Assembly (NCBI GenBank): GCA_001687465.1
Contig: LVLI01000138.1
Location: 1 to 64,000 of the forward strand
Length of the DNA stretch: 64,000 nucleotides
Direction of reading: 5' to 3'
Origin: Halocafeteria seosinensis
Lineage: Eukaryota; Sar; Bigyra; Bicosoecida
The notes beneath the pieces are model-generated. The model made no database searches. It was not told where the DNA came from and was given only the letters and a program-made list of their open reading frames with translations. Positions 10,654 through 20,829 of this stretch are shown here, piece after piece. Both the position numbers and the translations under genes were made by a program. Positions within the stretch are counted from its first letter, which is position 1; every line of letters begins with the position of its first letter.

Positions 10654-12390
10654 CTACTGGACACGTCTTCTACCTCGTTGGGCAGATAACATATTGCGTT
10701 CATGAAGCCGCCCGTATCTTGCGCGTGGTGGACTTGCTGTAGTGTCTCCGAGTTGGAAACGCAAAATCGGTAGCGAATGACTTCCATTGAGCGCCCAAAC
10801 CTCTTCAGACCAGCTCTGGTACAACCGACCACGAATATCCTCCAAGTTTCCAGAGATGCCCTCGGAAGATAGCCCTTGATATCCATCCCCCACGATATTT
10901 TTGAAATTCTCTCCATTGTATACCGCAGATTTGATGTCAATAGACCCACCAAAATGATCTGCTATATCACCGATTATACCACCGGCATCATCGGCTGAAA
11001 TTGTTCCTGAAGAATAAACATTTTTAATGGAAAGTTTTCCGTTTGCTTGGTCTTCATCACCTCCCGTTTTCCAGCCAGTGATACCACCTGAATACTCTCC
11101 CACGATTCTTCCGGTGGCATAGCAATTTACAATTTCCACTTCTCCCTCATTTTCGCCAGTATCGGACCCCGCAATACCACCGTTCTTGGAACCCATAATA
11201 TCACCTCTCGTGTAGCATTCTTCAATACGGACGAAGCCCCGAAAAAACCCAGCATTACCTGTTAATATCCCGCCACCACGGAAGATGGTTCCAGTTGAGA
11301 AAGATTGCTTGACGTATACTGCACCCCCGTTTTGGGCGAGGTTGTTACCGCAAATACCACCAGCGGGGGAGCTATCGCCAATGACCGCATCCGAGTGACA
11401 ACGCGTCAGATTGGCCAGACCGTGATTGTAGCCTAGTTTGTACCCTGCGACTCCGCCAGAATGACGTCCTGTTATTTTGCCAGACGAATGACAATTCGTG
11501 ATCTTGACTTGGCCATTGTCACCACCGCAATATGCACCACATATACCACCGCTTCTTAACGCGCTAACTGCACCCGTGGAGCTACAGGAATCTACACGGA
11601 AATACCCCTGCCCTTGCTGAACAATGAAACCAGCCTTTTCGGCAAGTTCTCCGTTTTTAATATGTACATTCCGAATCTCGGGAGCTTCGTCAAAGGAGAA
11701 AACGGTATGCGGATCAATCCTGAAAAGACCATGAAAACCCGATATCCCACGCAAATCTAAGAAACTTTTGTTTCCCCCGTCAAATGTCTCATTGGAGCGA
11801 AGCAAAATGTAATGTTCCTTCGTATAGCCGTGCTCCTTCCAGGAAACAGCGTGGCATGTGAGATGGAATGAGGCATTCGCGGGGTCATAGTAGAAGCAGG
11901 GCTGCTCTCCATCCATAATTGAATGTCTTAAATTTGCCCCCGTAGAAGCAAAAGCAGAAACGAATCTCATCGAACCCAGAAGAACCAGCAAAAGAGGTAC
12001 TGCAGCATTTGAACGGGGAAGGCTTTGCGAGCGAGTTGTATCCAAAGTTTGCTTAGCAGAGTGGTCGTTTTTGCTGCCTTTGTCTCCGGAGCTTATGAGT
12101 GCACATATAATGGATGAGTCCTTTGACTCTCTATTACAGCGATAATCACGACAGTCTTCTTTCTCAAATATCGTCGTGCCGTGGTCTGTTTTCAGATCTT
12201 GCCGCACTCCTTCAGAGAAGCAGCTTTCGTTGCGGAAAGTAATACAACTGCCGAGTTCAAAGCGCAAAGCGGAGTCTGCGATGGTATAATAAACGCTTTG
12301 AAAGAGTCCTGATTCGTACTTGGTTGTCGACCTTGCGTGCAAATCATGCGGAGGGAATCCAAGTAGCCAAGTACCAGCTCTGGATCCCAT
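10654..12390 (-). CDS. GLUG-repeat extracellular protein (copy A)
   Basis: Open frame of 578 aa from an ATG at 12390. A hydrophobic stretch around residues 130-155 (NAAVPLLLVLLGSMRFVSAF) resembles a signal peptide or anchor. Homology with copy B (20830-22719) starts only there, so the true start may lie downstream or behind an unseen intron. The body (about 160-520) is a right-handed repeat of GLUG type, with G-G-I-x-G steps followed by I-x-x-C-Y/H-S-x-G, typically about 30 residues per turn. These motifs occur in bacterial and protist surface proteins and probably form a beta-helix. The C terminus ends in a basic SAQRGRRRVQ shared with copy B, and no membrane span follows. Function unknown; likely secreted or surface-bound. 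Confidence 0.75.
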   Translation of the reverse strand: MGSRAGTWLLGFPPHDLHARSTTKYESGLFQSVYYTIADSALRFELGSCITFRNESCFSEGVRQDLKTDHGTTIFEKEDCRDYRCNRESKDSSIICALISSGDKGSKNDHSAKQTLDTTRSQSLPRSNAAVPLLLVLLGSMRFVSAFASTGANLRHSIMDGEQPCFYYDPANASFHLTCHAVSWKEHGYTKEHYILLRSNETFDGGNKSFLDLRGISGFHGLFRIDPHTVFSFDEAPEIRNVHIKNGELAEKAGFIVQQGQGYFRVDSCSSTGAVSALRSGGICGAYCGGDNGQVKITNCHSSGKITGRHSGGVAGYKLGYNHGLANLTRCHSDAVIGDSSPAGGICGNNLAQNGGAVYVKQSFSTGTIFRGGGILTGNAGFFRGFVRIEECYTRGDIMGSKNGGIAGSDTGENEGEVEIVNCYATGRIVGEYSGGITGWKTGGDEDQANGKLSIKNVYSSGTISADDAGGIIGDIADHFGGSIDIKSAVYNGENFKNIVGDGYQGLSSEGISGNLEDIRGRLYQSWSEEVWALNGSHSLPILRFQLGDTTASPPRARYGRLHERNMLSAQRGRRRVQ

Positions 12391-13044
12391 TTAGTAAGTG
12401 TGAGTATCTTCGCCGTCGGGGCCTACAGGTAAGTAATGGTAAGCGCTTCTGTAGTAATAGAAAACAACTGTTCGGGGCCGATTTGTAATCGCTTGTGGCT
12501 CCGGCGCTTAATAGCTAAACGAGGCGCTCCGGGTCATCTGTCGTTCCGCACTCACGATGTACCGTAGCGCTTTACAGGTCAGAGCAATATATATCCCCAA
12601 GTAAGAGAGTGAAGTCAACCTGGTAGAGAGCTCCCTCATTCACGCATGCTGTAAAGCATCGTATTCTCCGTGTTGGTCTCGACTTCCGAGGTCCGTAAAA
12701 TTCTCCACCTTTCGCTGGTGCGTGATGCCGGGGTTCAGAAACCAGGCAACAAGGAGTTAAAGTCTGTCTCTCCTATACCACGTGTACGTGTATCACCAAA
12801 CAATACGTTGGGAATCTGATAAACCATATACATTTTTGCTAAGAGCATCACAGTTGGCGCGTGAGTTATGCTGTGAATCACTGACTTCTCGAAGAGCTCC
12901 ACAAGCAACTCGAAGCAAGTGATGGAAGTTCCGCATGTGTGGCATTCCACCATCTCATTGACGTACATGCACCATTATCTTGCAGTGTGAATTTATGAAA
13001 TGCTTATTTCGTCACTAACATACAAATTAGTCGAACAGAGACAA
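12391..13044. other. Intergenic; 3' flank shared with copy B
   Basis: Positions about 12840-13040 resemble 20590-20830 downstream of GLUG copy B, including the matching phrase tgctgtgaatcactgacttc in both. This is the 3' flank of the decayed GLUG copy next door and shows that the duplicated block included non-coding sequence. Nothing recognised in 12391-12840. Confidence 0.5.
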
Positions 13045-13710
13045 GGAATTCTTGGACCTACACCTCGTTGTGCAGGTAACAACACCTTGCGTTCCTTAAG
13101 ATTTCCATACCTGCTGCGTGTTGCTCTCATGTCTTCGAGTTGGAAACGTAATATCGATAGAGCATTACTTCCTTTGAGTGCCCAAAGCTCTTCCGACCAG
13201 CGCTGAGTGCCACTGTACTGGTACAACTGACCAAAGATATCCACCAAGTTGCCAGTGCCTTCACTTCCCGATGATAGCTCTTCGCTCTTCGTATCCACCC
13301 CACACGGTACTGATACCGTTCATCTCGCCTCCTAGCGACGACGCTGTTCCATTGTATACCGCATATTTGATTTCGATAGTACCATCGAACTGGTCCGCTA
13401 TCTCGCCAATTATACCACCGGTATTATCTGCTAGCATTTCACCTGAAACGTAAATCTTTTCAATAAAAACCTTTCCGTTTGCTTGGCCTCCATCTCCTCC
13501 CGTTTCCCACCAGTGATACCACCTGAATACGCTCCCGTGATCCTTCCGAGAGCATAGCAATTCACGATTTCCACTTCTCCCTCGTCTTCAGCCCCAGTCT
13601 TGGAGACCATAATATCACCTGTCGTGTAGCATTCTTAAATGCAAACGAAGCCCCCGCCATAGTCTGCGGCTATTCCACCACCGAAGGAAATGGTTTAAGG
13701 GAGCACCTTG
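13045..13710 (-). pseudogene. Decayed GLUG-repeat gene, 5' truncated
   Basis: The minus strand matches the C-terminal third of GLUG copies A and B, in order: GLUG turns, the ADNTGGIIGEIADQFDGTIE region, the QRWSEELWAL segment and the PAQRG end. The pieces lie in at least two frames (13560-13261 and 13298-12993), with a further frame change near 13500-13640 and an in-frame stop near 13635. The N-terminal two thirds are missing: upstream of 13710 the sequence turns directly into LRR relic. It is therefore a dead fragment. Confidence 0.8.
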
Positions 13711-13734
13711 GGGTCACATACATGTATTCGATTC

Positions 13735-14710
13735 TTTCTAAAAAACATCGTAGTCGGAGTCGTATTCGTGCCCAATGCATCCGGCAAGTAGTGAATACCT
13801 TCACGACATATTCCATTGCTACTTAAATCAAGGTTCCTTAGAGCCGTATCCATCATGCCAAATTTCGAGCGCCTTCCTCAACTGTTTCTCCACCCCTCGT
13901 AGATAGACCCGTATTCGCTCGTAGTGCAGCTGCTAAATATTCAGCCATTCGATTGTTTCTTAAATAGGTGACTGACAAATTCGTATTTGCTCGTACAGTA
14001 GTGCGTTCATCAAGTAACGAATGCCATAATTACTTATTTGCTTATTTCTTAAATCGATTGCAAGCAAGTTGGTGTCACTCGTGCCAAATATTGAGCACCT
14101 TAATCACCTACCGGTATTCAATTTTGTCTTAAATCAGTGGCTCCTACATGTGTATTCACTCGTAGTGCGGCTGCCAAATAGTGAACACCCTGATCATCTC
14201 CCATTGTTTCTTAAAACAATCGCAGTCAGAGTTGAATTATCTAGCAGTGAAAATGCCAAGTAGCGAACTCCCTCATTATAGACGCGATTGCTTCTTTAAC
14301 TGATGGCATTCAGAGTCGTATTCTGTCGCAATGCATCCGCTAAATAGTGAACACCTCGACTACTTATTCGATTGTCCCTCAGAGTCGTATTCGCTCGTAG
14401 TGCGTCTGACAAGTAGCGAGCACCTTTGTTTCTTCTTCCATTGTTTCTTAAGCGTATGGAACCTAGATTCGTATTCTCTCGCAGTGCATCTGCCAAACAC
14501 CCTGTATTCGGCCAGTGCCGCTGAATTCAAGAGTAGTCAGGTTCGTATTCTCACATAGTGCATCAGCTATCTGTTGGACCACGTGGTTGTCTACGTAGTA
14601 TCCAGCAAGGTTCGCTGTGGGAAAGCTGGCATCATTGTTTCGCATACGCTTAATTCCATGTTCAACTTGCTCCCTAAGGTAGAGCAAGCAACAGGATAAC
14701 ACAACCAATG
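13735..14710 (-). pseudogene. Decayed LRR gene
   Basis: Several frames on the minus strand each carry RNI-type leucine-rich repeats of the same kind as the long LRR gene at 15.4-20 kb, e.g. LRNLDLSSNGICREGIHYL near 13820 and LADALRQNTTL near 14310. Repeats are interrupted by frameshifts and deletions. Near 14640 it retains the family's linker (IKRMRNNDASFPTANL), which in the intact gene starts each repeat block. An open frame just upstream (14946-14674, ATG start, 90 aa with a hydrophobic end) may be a former first exon. Confidence 0.75.
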
Positions 14711-15432
14711 CAAAACAAGGGAATAAGAAAGAGCTTTATAGGTTGGCAATTTAATCGCTCCACACTGTCTAACCACTGAGAAGACGGAATTTTTCTCGGT
14801 GAGAGGACGTGACGTGGGAACCCGTTCGATGCGGAGCCTGTTATCAGATATTCTCTCGTTTGCAAGCTTTGCATACCACCATGGTCCCTTAATACTGTTT
14901 TGAAACGTTTATTGTTTAACTCACTATATGCGACTTTTGTGAGCATAGGTATCGATACAGACAGTTCACTTCGGCAAATGCTATCACAATGATGGTATGA
15001 AGCCTATAGATTTGGATGAGTCATCATCTTCTTATGGCAATTTCGTCCGTCCTAGGAGTCTCATTAGTGCTCGATGGATCAGAATGAAGCTTTTCTCGAA
15101 GAGCATGCTTCCGGCTTCCAAGCTATTACAGAAACGATGACCCGAGTTTTTCAGTTGGATATTCTGGAGCCGAGACGCTGTCAAATTTCTCAAGAAAATT
15201 GCCAAGGCGTTCTAAACTCCCGATTGCGACCAACGGGACAAGAAACCTCATACTGGCCAAGTTTTCAATCATCTTAATGCAAGGAAATCGCAGGGTGCTC
15301 GCGTTTTATGGAACAGCTTCCTACCTCCAGGATATTAGGGTAGTGCTGGTCATTGATAACATAGCACGCGGTTGGACCAATTTAATACACATCTAACGGT
15401 CTTTATATGTTTTCTCATGTTTTACATTAGAA
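14711..15432. other. Intergenic
   Basis: Apart from the possible former first exon of the LRR relic (to 14946) nothing recognised. Short plus-strand frames at 15074-15396 have no recognisable content. Confidence 0.4.
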
Positions 15433-18400
15433 TTACTGTTTTCTACGTCGATTTCGACCCTGTGCTTTCCGGTATCGAGTCCTCTCGATTTTGACGGAAA
15501 CTTGGTGGTTCGCTCTGGGACCGACCGATTGATCCAGTACGCGTTGACATGGTCCCCGGCGCTTTTCGACTTTCTTGGCTTGTTGTTGTGCTGTTGGACC
15601 ATTCTGCAAGCGACCACGTGCTCCTAAATTGTCTTGCAGGACCTGTACCCGTTGGCGTCGATAATACACAGATCTCTGCTGGCGGCCCCGTGGAACCTTC
15701 TTGGCTTTTCGTTGCGCTCGTGCTGGCCAATTCTGCAACAACAACTCCGTCATAAGTGTGTTCACTTGCAACTCCACAGAAGAAACAATTTTCCTTACCT
15801 GTCCTGGCGACAAGAGCTCGGCCTGTTTAGTCATCACAGATTGATGATAGACTTGGTGACCACACGTTTGATTGTTTGTTAAAACAATAGCAGCTCGCCT
15901 TTTTCTCCGCAATGCATGCGCAAAATATTCAGCTCCTTGGGCACTTACTCTATTCACGTCTAAATTAAGCATATTTAAACTCCTATTCTCTCTTAATGCA
16001 TCCGCCAACGATCGAGCACCTGAATCACCAATGTGATTGCTACTCAAATCCATCGTATTCACACTCTCATTCACTCGAAGTGACTTTGCCAAGTATTTAG
16101 CTCCTTGATTCCGTATGTCATTGTTACTTAGATTTACAGTATTGAGACTAGGGTTTACTCGAAGTGCAGATACCAGGCATTGGACACCTTGAGCGCTCAG
16201 TCCATTGTTGGACAAGTTAATCGTAGTCAAACTTGTATTTTTTCGTAGTGCTTCTGCTATATCTTGGACATCCTCGTACAGCAAGTTTCCATCACTAAAA
16301 TCCGCTTCTGTACAACTGCTATCGTTGTTCTCAATACGTTGCATTAGTTGAGCTGGCCGTAGCGGATCGGCCAGAGTTTGCAAGCCTTGATCACTTAGTA
16401 AATTGTCGTCTAAATTGACCGTACTCACAACAATGTTCCTATGCAACGCCTCTGCCAAACAGAAAGCCCCTTCATCCGTTACTTGGTTCTTTCTCATATT
16501 AATTGTAGTCACACTCCTATTTTCCCGCAATGCATCAACAAAATACAGAGCTCCCTCGTCACTTATAATATTATTTCCCAAGCAAATCGTCCGCAGCCTT
16601 GTGTTCACTCGCAGTGCATCTGTCAAATATTTAGCCCCTGTATCGCTTATTTCATTTTCTTCTAAACTGATCGTAGATAAACTTGCATTCAACTTCAGTG
16701 AGTCAGCCAAAGCCTGAACCCCGTTGTCACCTATTTGATTCTTTCCTAATTCTATCGAAGTTAGAACGGTGTCCACCCGCAAAGCGTCTGCCATACGTTG
16801 AGCTCCCACTCCCCCAATTTTATTCGCGTCCAGATCAATCTCTGTTATACTCCTGTTCACCTTTAGTGCCTTTGCCAAAGCTTCAACGCCTTCATTACCT
16901 ATTTGATTATTTGCCAAATCGATCAAAGTCAAACACTTATTCCATCGAATGGCATCAGATAAATGTTTAGCACCGGAATTCCCTATGTGATTACTGCTCA
17001 CATCGATCATTCTCAGACCCGTGTTTACTTTTAAGGCATCTGCCAAACCCAACGCTCCGTCAGCGCCTATTTGATTATGTCCTAAATCGATAGAAGTCAG
17101 ACTCTCATTTCTTTGTAATGCATCAGCTAAAGATCTAAAACCTGGATGTTCGATGTGATTGCTACTCAAATCTATTGTAGTCAGACAATTGTTTACCCTT
17201 AGCGTATCTGCAAAGCTCTTAGCACCACCATCATGCATTCCGTTGCTTCTTAATTTAATGGTTGTCAGCCTTGTATTCACCCCCAGCGCGTCTGCCAAAT
17301 AACCAGCACCTTGGTCGCCTAGTTGATTCTTCGCTAAATCAAGCTCCTTCAGGCTAGTGCTCGTTCGCAGGGCTATTGCCAAATGTCGAGCACCCTCAGT
17401 GCTTACTTCGTTGCTTTTCAAACCAAGCGTGGTTAGATTTGCACTATCTTGTAGTTCATCTGCAAGATACTTAGTACCTACATCACCGATTCTATTCTCC
17501 GCTAAATTTAAGGTGCTCAGACTCGTGTTCCCCTTTAGCGATTCTGCCAGACACCGAGCACCGTGAACATCGATTCCGCAGTTGAATAAATCAACCGTAT
17601 CCAGACTTGCATTCACTCCTAATGCATGTGCCAAAAGGTACTCACTTTGATTATTCATTTTATTGTTTTGTACATAAAGCGATATCAGCCGCGTATTCAC
17701 TTTAAGTGACTCTGATAGTTGTTCTATAACTTCGTGTTGCAAGTTTAGACTAACGAACTTTGCTTTAGTAAAACTGGGGTCGTTTTCTTGAATGCGTTGT
17801 ATTGTATTCAGGCCTTTTTGCTCGTTCTGGCAGGGGTGCATCAGATCATTGTCTTGTACGTCTTGACGACGATTGGCATCCCTTCGGCGTTGTCGCCGCG
17901 GAAGCTTAGTGACTATCTGCTGGGATCTTGTTGGGTAGTTCTGCACGGGAGATTCATGCCAATGTGTAAACGAGTACTTATACAAAAGATAAAAGGAGAT
18001 ATTTTACCTGTCGCAGCCCAAATAGCCTTTCCCTAAGCGATGGGTCATTGATGGGATTGTGTTTTAGAACAAGGATCCTTAGACAAGTATTTTCCGATAG
18101 AGCATCTGCCAAATATTCTGCACCGTCATTAGTTATTGCATTGATTGACAAATCAATCGTAGTCAGATCCCTATTGTTTCGCAGTGCATCTGCCAAAGAT
18201 CGTACACCTAGATCACCTATTTGGTTGCTTTTTAGATCCATCGTAGTTAGAGTCGTATTCTCTCGCAGTGCCACTGCCAAACAATTTGCACCATAATCAC
18301 CTATTCGATTTAGTCCTACATGAAACGAATTTAAGCTTGTATTCACTCTCAGTGCATCTGTCAGGTACTTAGCACCTTGTGCACTGATACCGGTGTTGAA

Positions 18401-19965
18401 CAAATTAAGCATAGTCCGGCTTCTATTGACTCGTAGTAACTCTGCTATGCGTTTGACATCATCATCAGCTAGGGGCTTATCGCTGAAATCAGCTCGGATA
18501 TAAATGTGATTTTTGTCCTGGAACAAGTGATTTGCTCGAGCCTCACTTCGCGCCTCGTCCAAAATGCGAATACCTTCGCCACTTAACTGATTGTTTGCTA
18601 AGTCAACCTTAGTCACATTTTTATTCGATTTCAATGCCTTGGCGAAAGAAAATGCCCCTTCGTCTGTGATTTGGTTCTTGCTTAGGTCACTCCAAGTCTT
18701 CCCAAGTGCATCGGCCAGACATTTGGCGCCCATATTACCTATTCTGTTCTCTGACAAACATAACTCAGTCATATTTGTACCTGTGCATAGCGCCCTCCCC
18801 AAATGCCGAGCACCTTCGTCAGTTATTCGATTCTTCCTTAAATTTACCGTAACCATACAAGTATGCTTTTCCAGAGCCAACATCAAACTCTCAACTCCTT
18901 TATCACTTATTGCATTCTCTCCCAAATGGATCGCACTTAGATTCGTAGTGCCTGTGCACCACGCATTCGCCAAATGCCGAGCGCCTTCATCATTTATTTG
19001 ATTCTTCCGCAAGTTCACCATAGTCAGACCCGTATTACATTCTAGAGCCTTGCACAAATACTGAACACCATATTTATTACTTATTGGACTCTGTTCCAAG
19101 TGAACTGTAGTTAGACTCGTGGTGCCAGTACGAAACGCATCAGCCAAGTGTCGAGCGCCTTCATCATCTATTTGATTCTTCCACAATCTCACCGTACGCA
19201 TACTGTTGTTCTTTCGTAGAACGTCTGCCAGATGCTGAGCACCTTGTGCATTAATCCGAGTGTTGGATAACGTAAGTATAGTCAGATTACTATTAAATCG
19301 TAGCATCTCTTCTACTTCACGAGCATCATCGACAAATATGTTGTAATGACTCAAATCTGTTAGGGTATGACTATGGTCATTATCCCGGGATCGCTCGTCT
19401 TGTTTAGCTTCCTGGAGTGCCTTTTCCAAAGTTTGAGCGCCCTCATCACCGATTTCGTTCTGCCCGAATTCGACCCACGTTAGGCCGGTGGTTCCGCGCA
19501 GTGCCTCTGCCAAATACTTAGCACCCTTAGACGTAATTCGATTCCCCTCCACATTCAGCGTAGTAATTAATTTGTTCACCTTCAGTGCGTTTACTAAAAC
19601 GTAAAGACCCTTGTCGCCTATAGCATTGTGTGCTACATCGATCAAAGTCAGACTGGTGTTCCCTCGGATGGCTGTAGCCAGGTATTTGATACCTTGATCT
19701 CCTAGGCAATTGTTACGCAAATAAACAAGGTTCAAGCTCGTCTTTCCCTTTAGTGTCTTTATAAAACCATGAACACCTGGAGCGCCTATTTGATTCTGTC
19801 CTAAATTTATAGAAGTCAGACTCTGATTCCGTGGCAGTGCCTCCGTCAATGATATCACACCCGGATTTCGTATGTTATTCCCACTTAAATCAACCACTCT
19901 CAGACTACGGTTCACCTGTAACGCATCGGCAAAGCAACGAGCGCCTACATCACGTAAGAGATTCT
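15433..19965 (-). CDS. Giant LRR (RNI-type) protein, 5' end disrupted
   Basis: Two long open exons, about 19965-18008 and 17940-15433, joined in phase by a 67-bp intron, give some 1,490 codons. Nearly all of it is 28-residue leucine-rich repeats of the ribonuclease-inhibitor/NLRC3 type (pattern L-x-x-I-D-L-x-x-N-x-I-G-D-x-G-A-x-x-L-A-D-A-L), which form a curved protein-binding solenoid. Four linkers of about 40 residues (near 19370, 18510, 17790 and 16320) split it into blocks, each resembling N-D-x-S-x-T-x-A-D-F-S and restarting at an I-A-E-x-L-R-x-N repeat. The last 180 residues are very basic (many K/R/Q), with no membrane span. No signal peptide or ATG was found at the intact 5' end, because a one-base frameshift near 19966 separates it from further repeats upstream. 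Either a recent pseudogene, a sequence error or an unresolved 5' exon. Function unknown. Confidence 0.7.
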
Positions 19966-20368
19966 CCCTAAACCGATCGTAGTTAGAGTCGCATTCCTTC
20001 GCAACGCATCTGCCAAATATTCAACACCTTCAACACCAATCCCATTCCCATCCAAATGAATCTCAACTAGACTCGTGTTCACTCGTAGTGCATCCGCCAA
20101 GTAACCAGCACCCTGGTCACCTATTCGATTATATCTCAAATCGATGGTAGCCAGGCTCGCATTTACTTGTAGAGCTTTGTCCGGATTACCTCAACGTTGT
20201 ATCTCATTACTGCTTAAATCCATGATAGTCAGACTCGTATTCCCTCGCAGTGCATCTGCCATTTGTTGGACAACATGGACTTGTAGTATGTTCCTTCCAG
20301 AGAGGAACGCTTCTGTATAGCCGGTATCGTTGTCGGATACGCTCAATTGCACGTTCAACCCGCTCCAT
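19966..20368 (-). pseudogene. Frameshifted 5' part of the LRR gene
   Basis: From an ATG at 20368 the minus strand reads MERVERAIERIR, the family's N-terminal linker. It then continues only after a frame change (NDTGYTEAFLSGRNILQ), has an in-frame TGA inside a shortened first repeat near 20190, and resumes as clean LRRs (20160-19970) in a second frame. One further single-base shift in a GGG run (19966-19968) is needed to enter the long intact frame. This was evidently the original start of the gene. Confidence 0.7.
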
Positions 20369-20829
20369 CACGTACAGAACAATTTTTCTTTACGAGCTCA
20401 ATGCACACACAAAAAGATACCAGGGACAACAGCGAGACAGAGAACTGAATAAAGGGAGAGTCAGTGAGTAAGTCGACAACATAGTACGCCAAACGTCTAC
20501 TTGTATTTGTATTTGGTACCCAAGCACTTAAGGGACAATAGGAAACACTCCGACAACATGGTTTCGGAGAGTGGAGTTACATGCATGTTGTATGCTGTGA
20601 ATCACTGACTTCTGGAAGAATTCCATAAGCAACAAGTGATGGACGATGAACAATGGATGAAATGTGGTTGATGGCCCACCGGCAGTTGGATGTAAGTTCC
20701 GCATGTTTGGCGCTCCACCATCTCACTAATCACACAGAAATCATTTTTTCCTACTGTGAATTTATGAAATGCTTATGTCATCGCTAATATGCAAATCAGT
20801 CGAGCTGAGACAATGATTTGTCGTACCTA
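20369..20829. other. Intergenic
   Basis: Contains the 3' flank of GLUG copy B, with similarity to 12840-13040. No gene recognised. Confidence 0.5.

Noticed and set aside
16403-19001. Plus-strand open frames across the LRR gene
   Set aside because: Antisense shadows of the 84-bp LRR periodicity.
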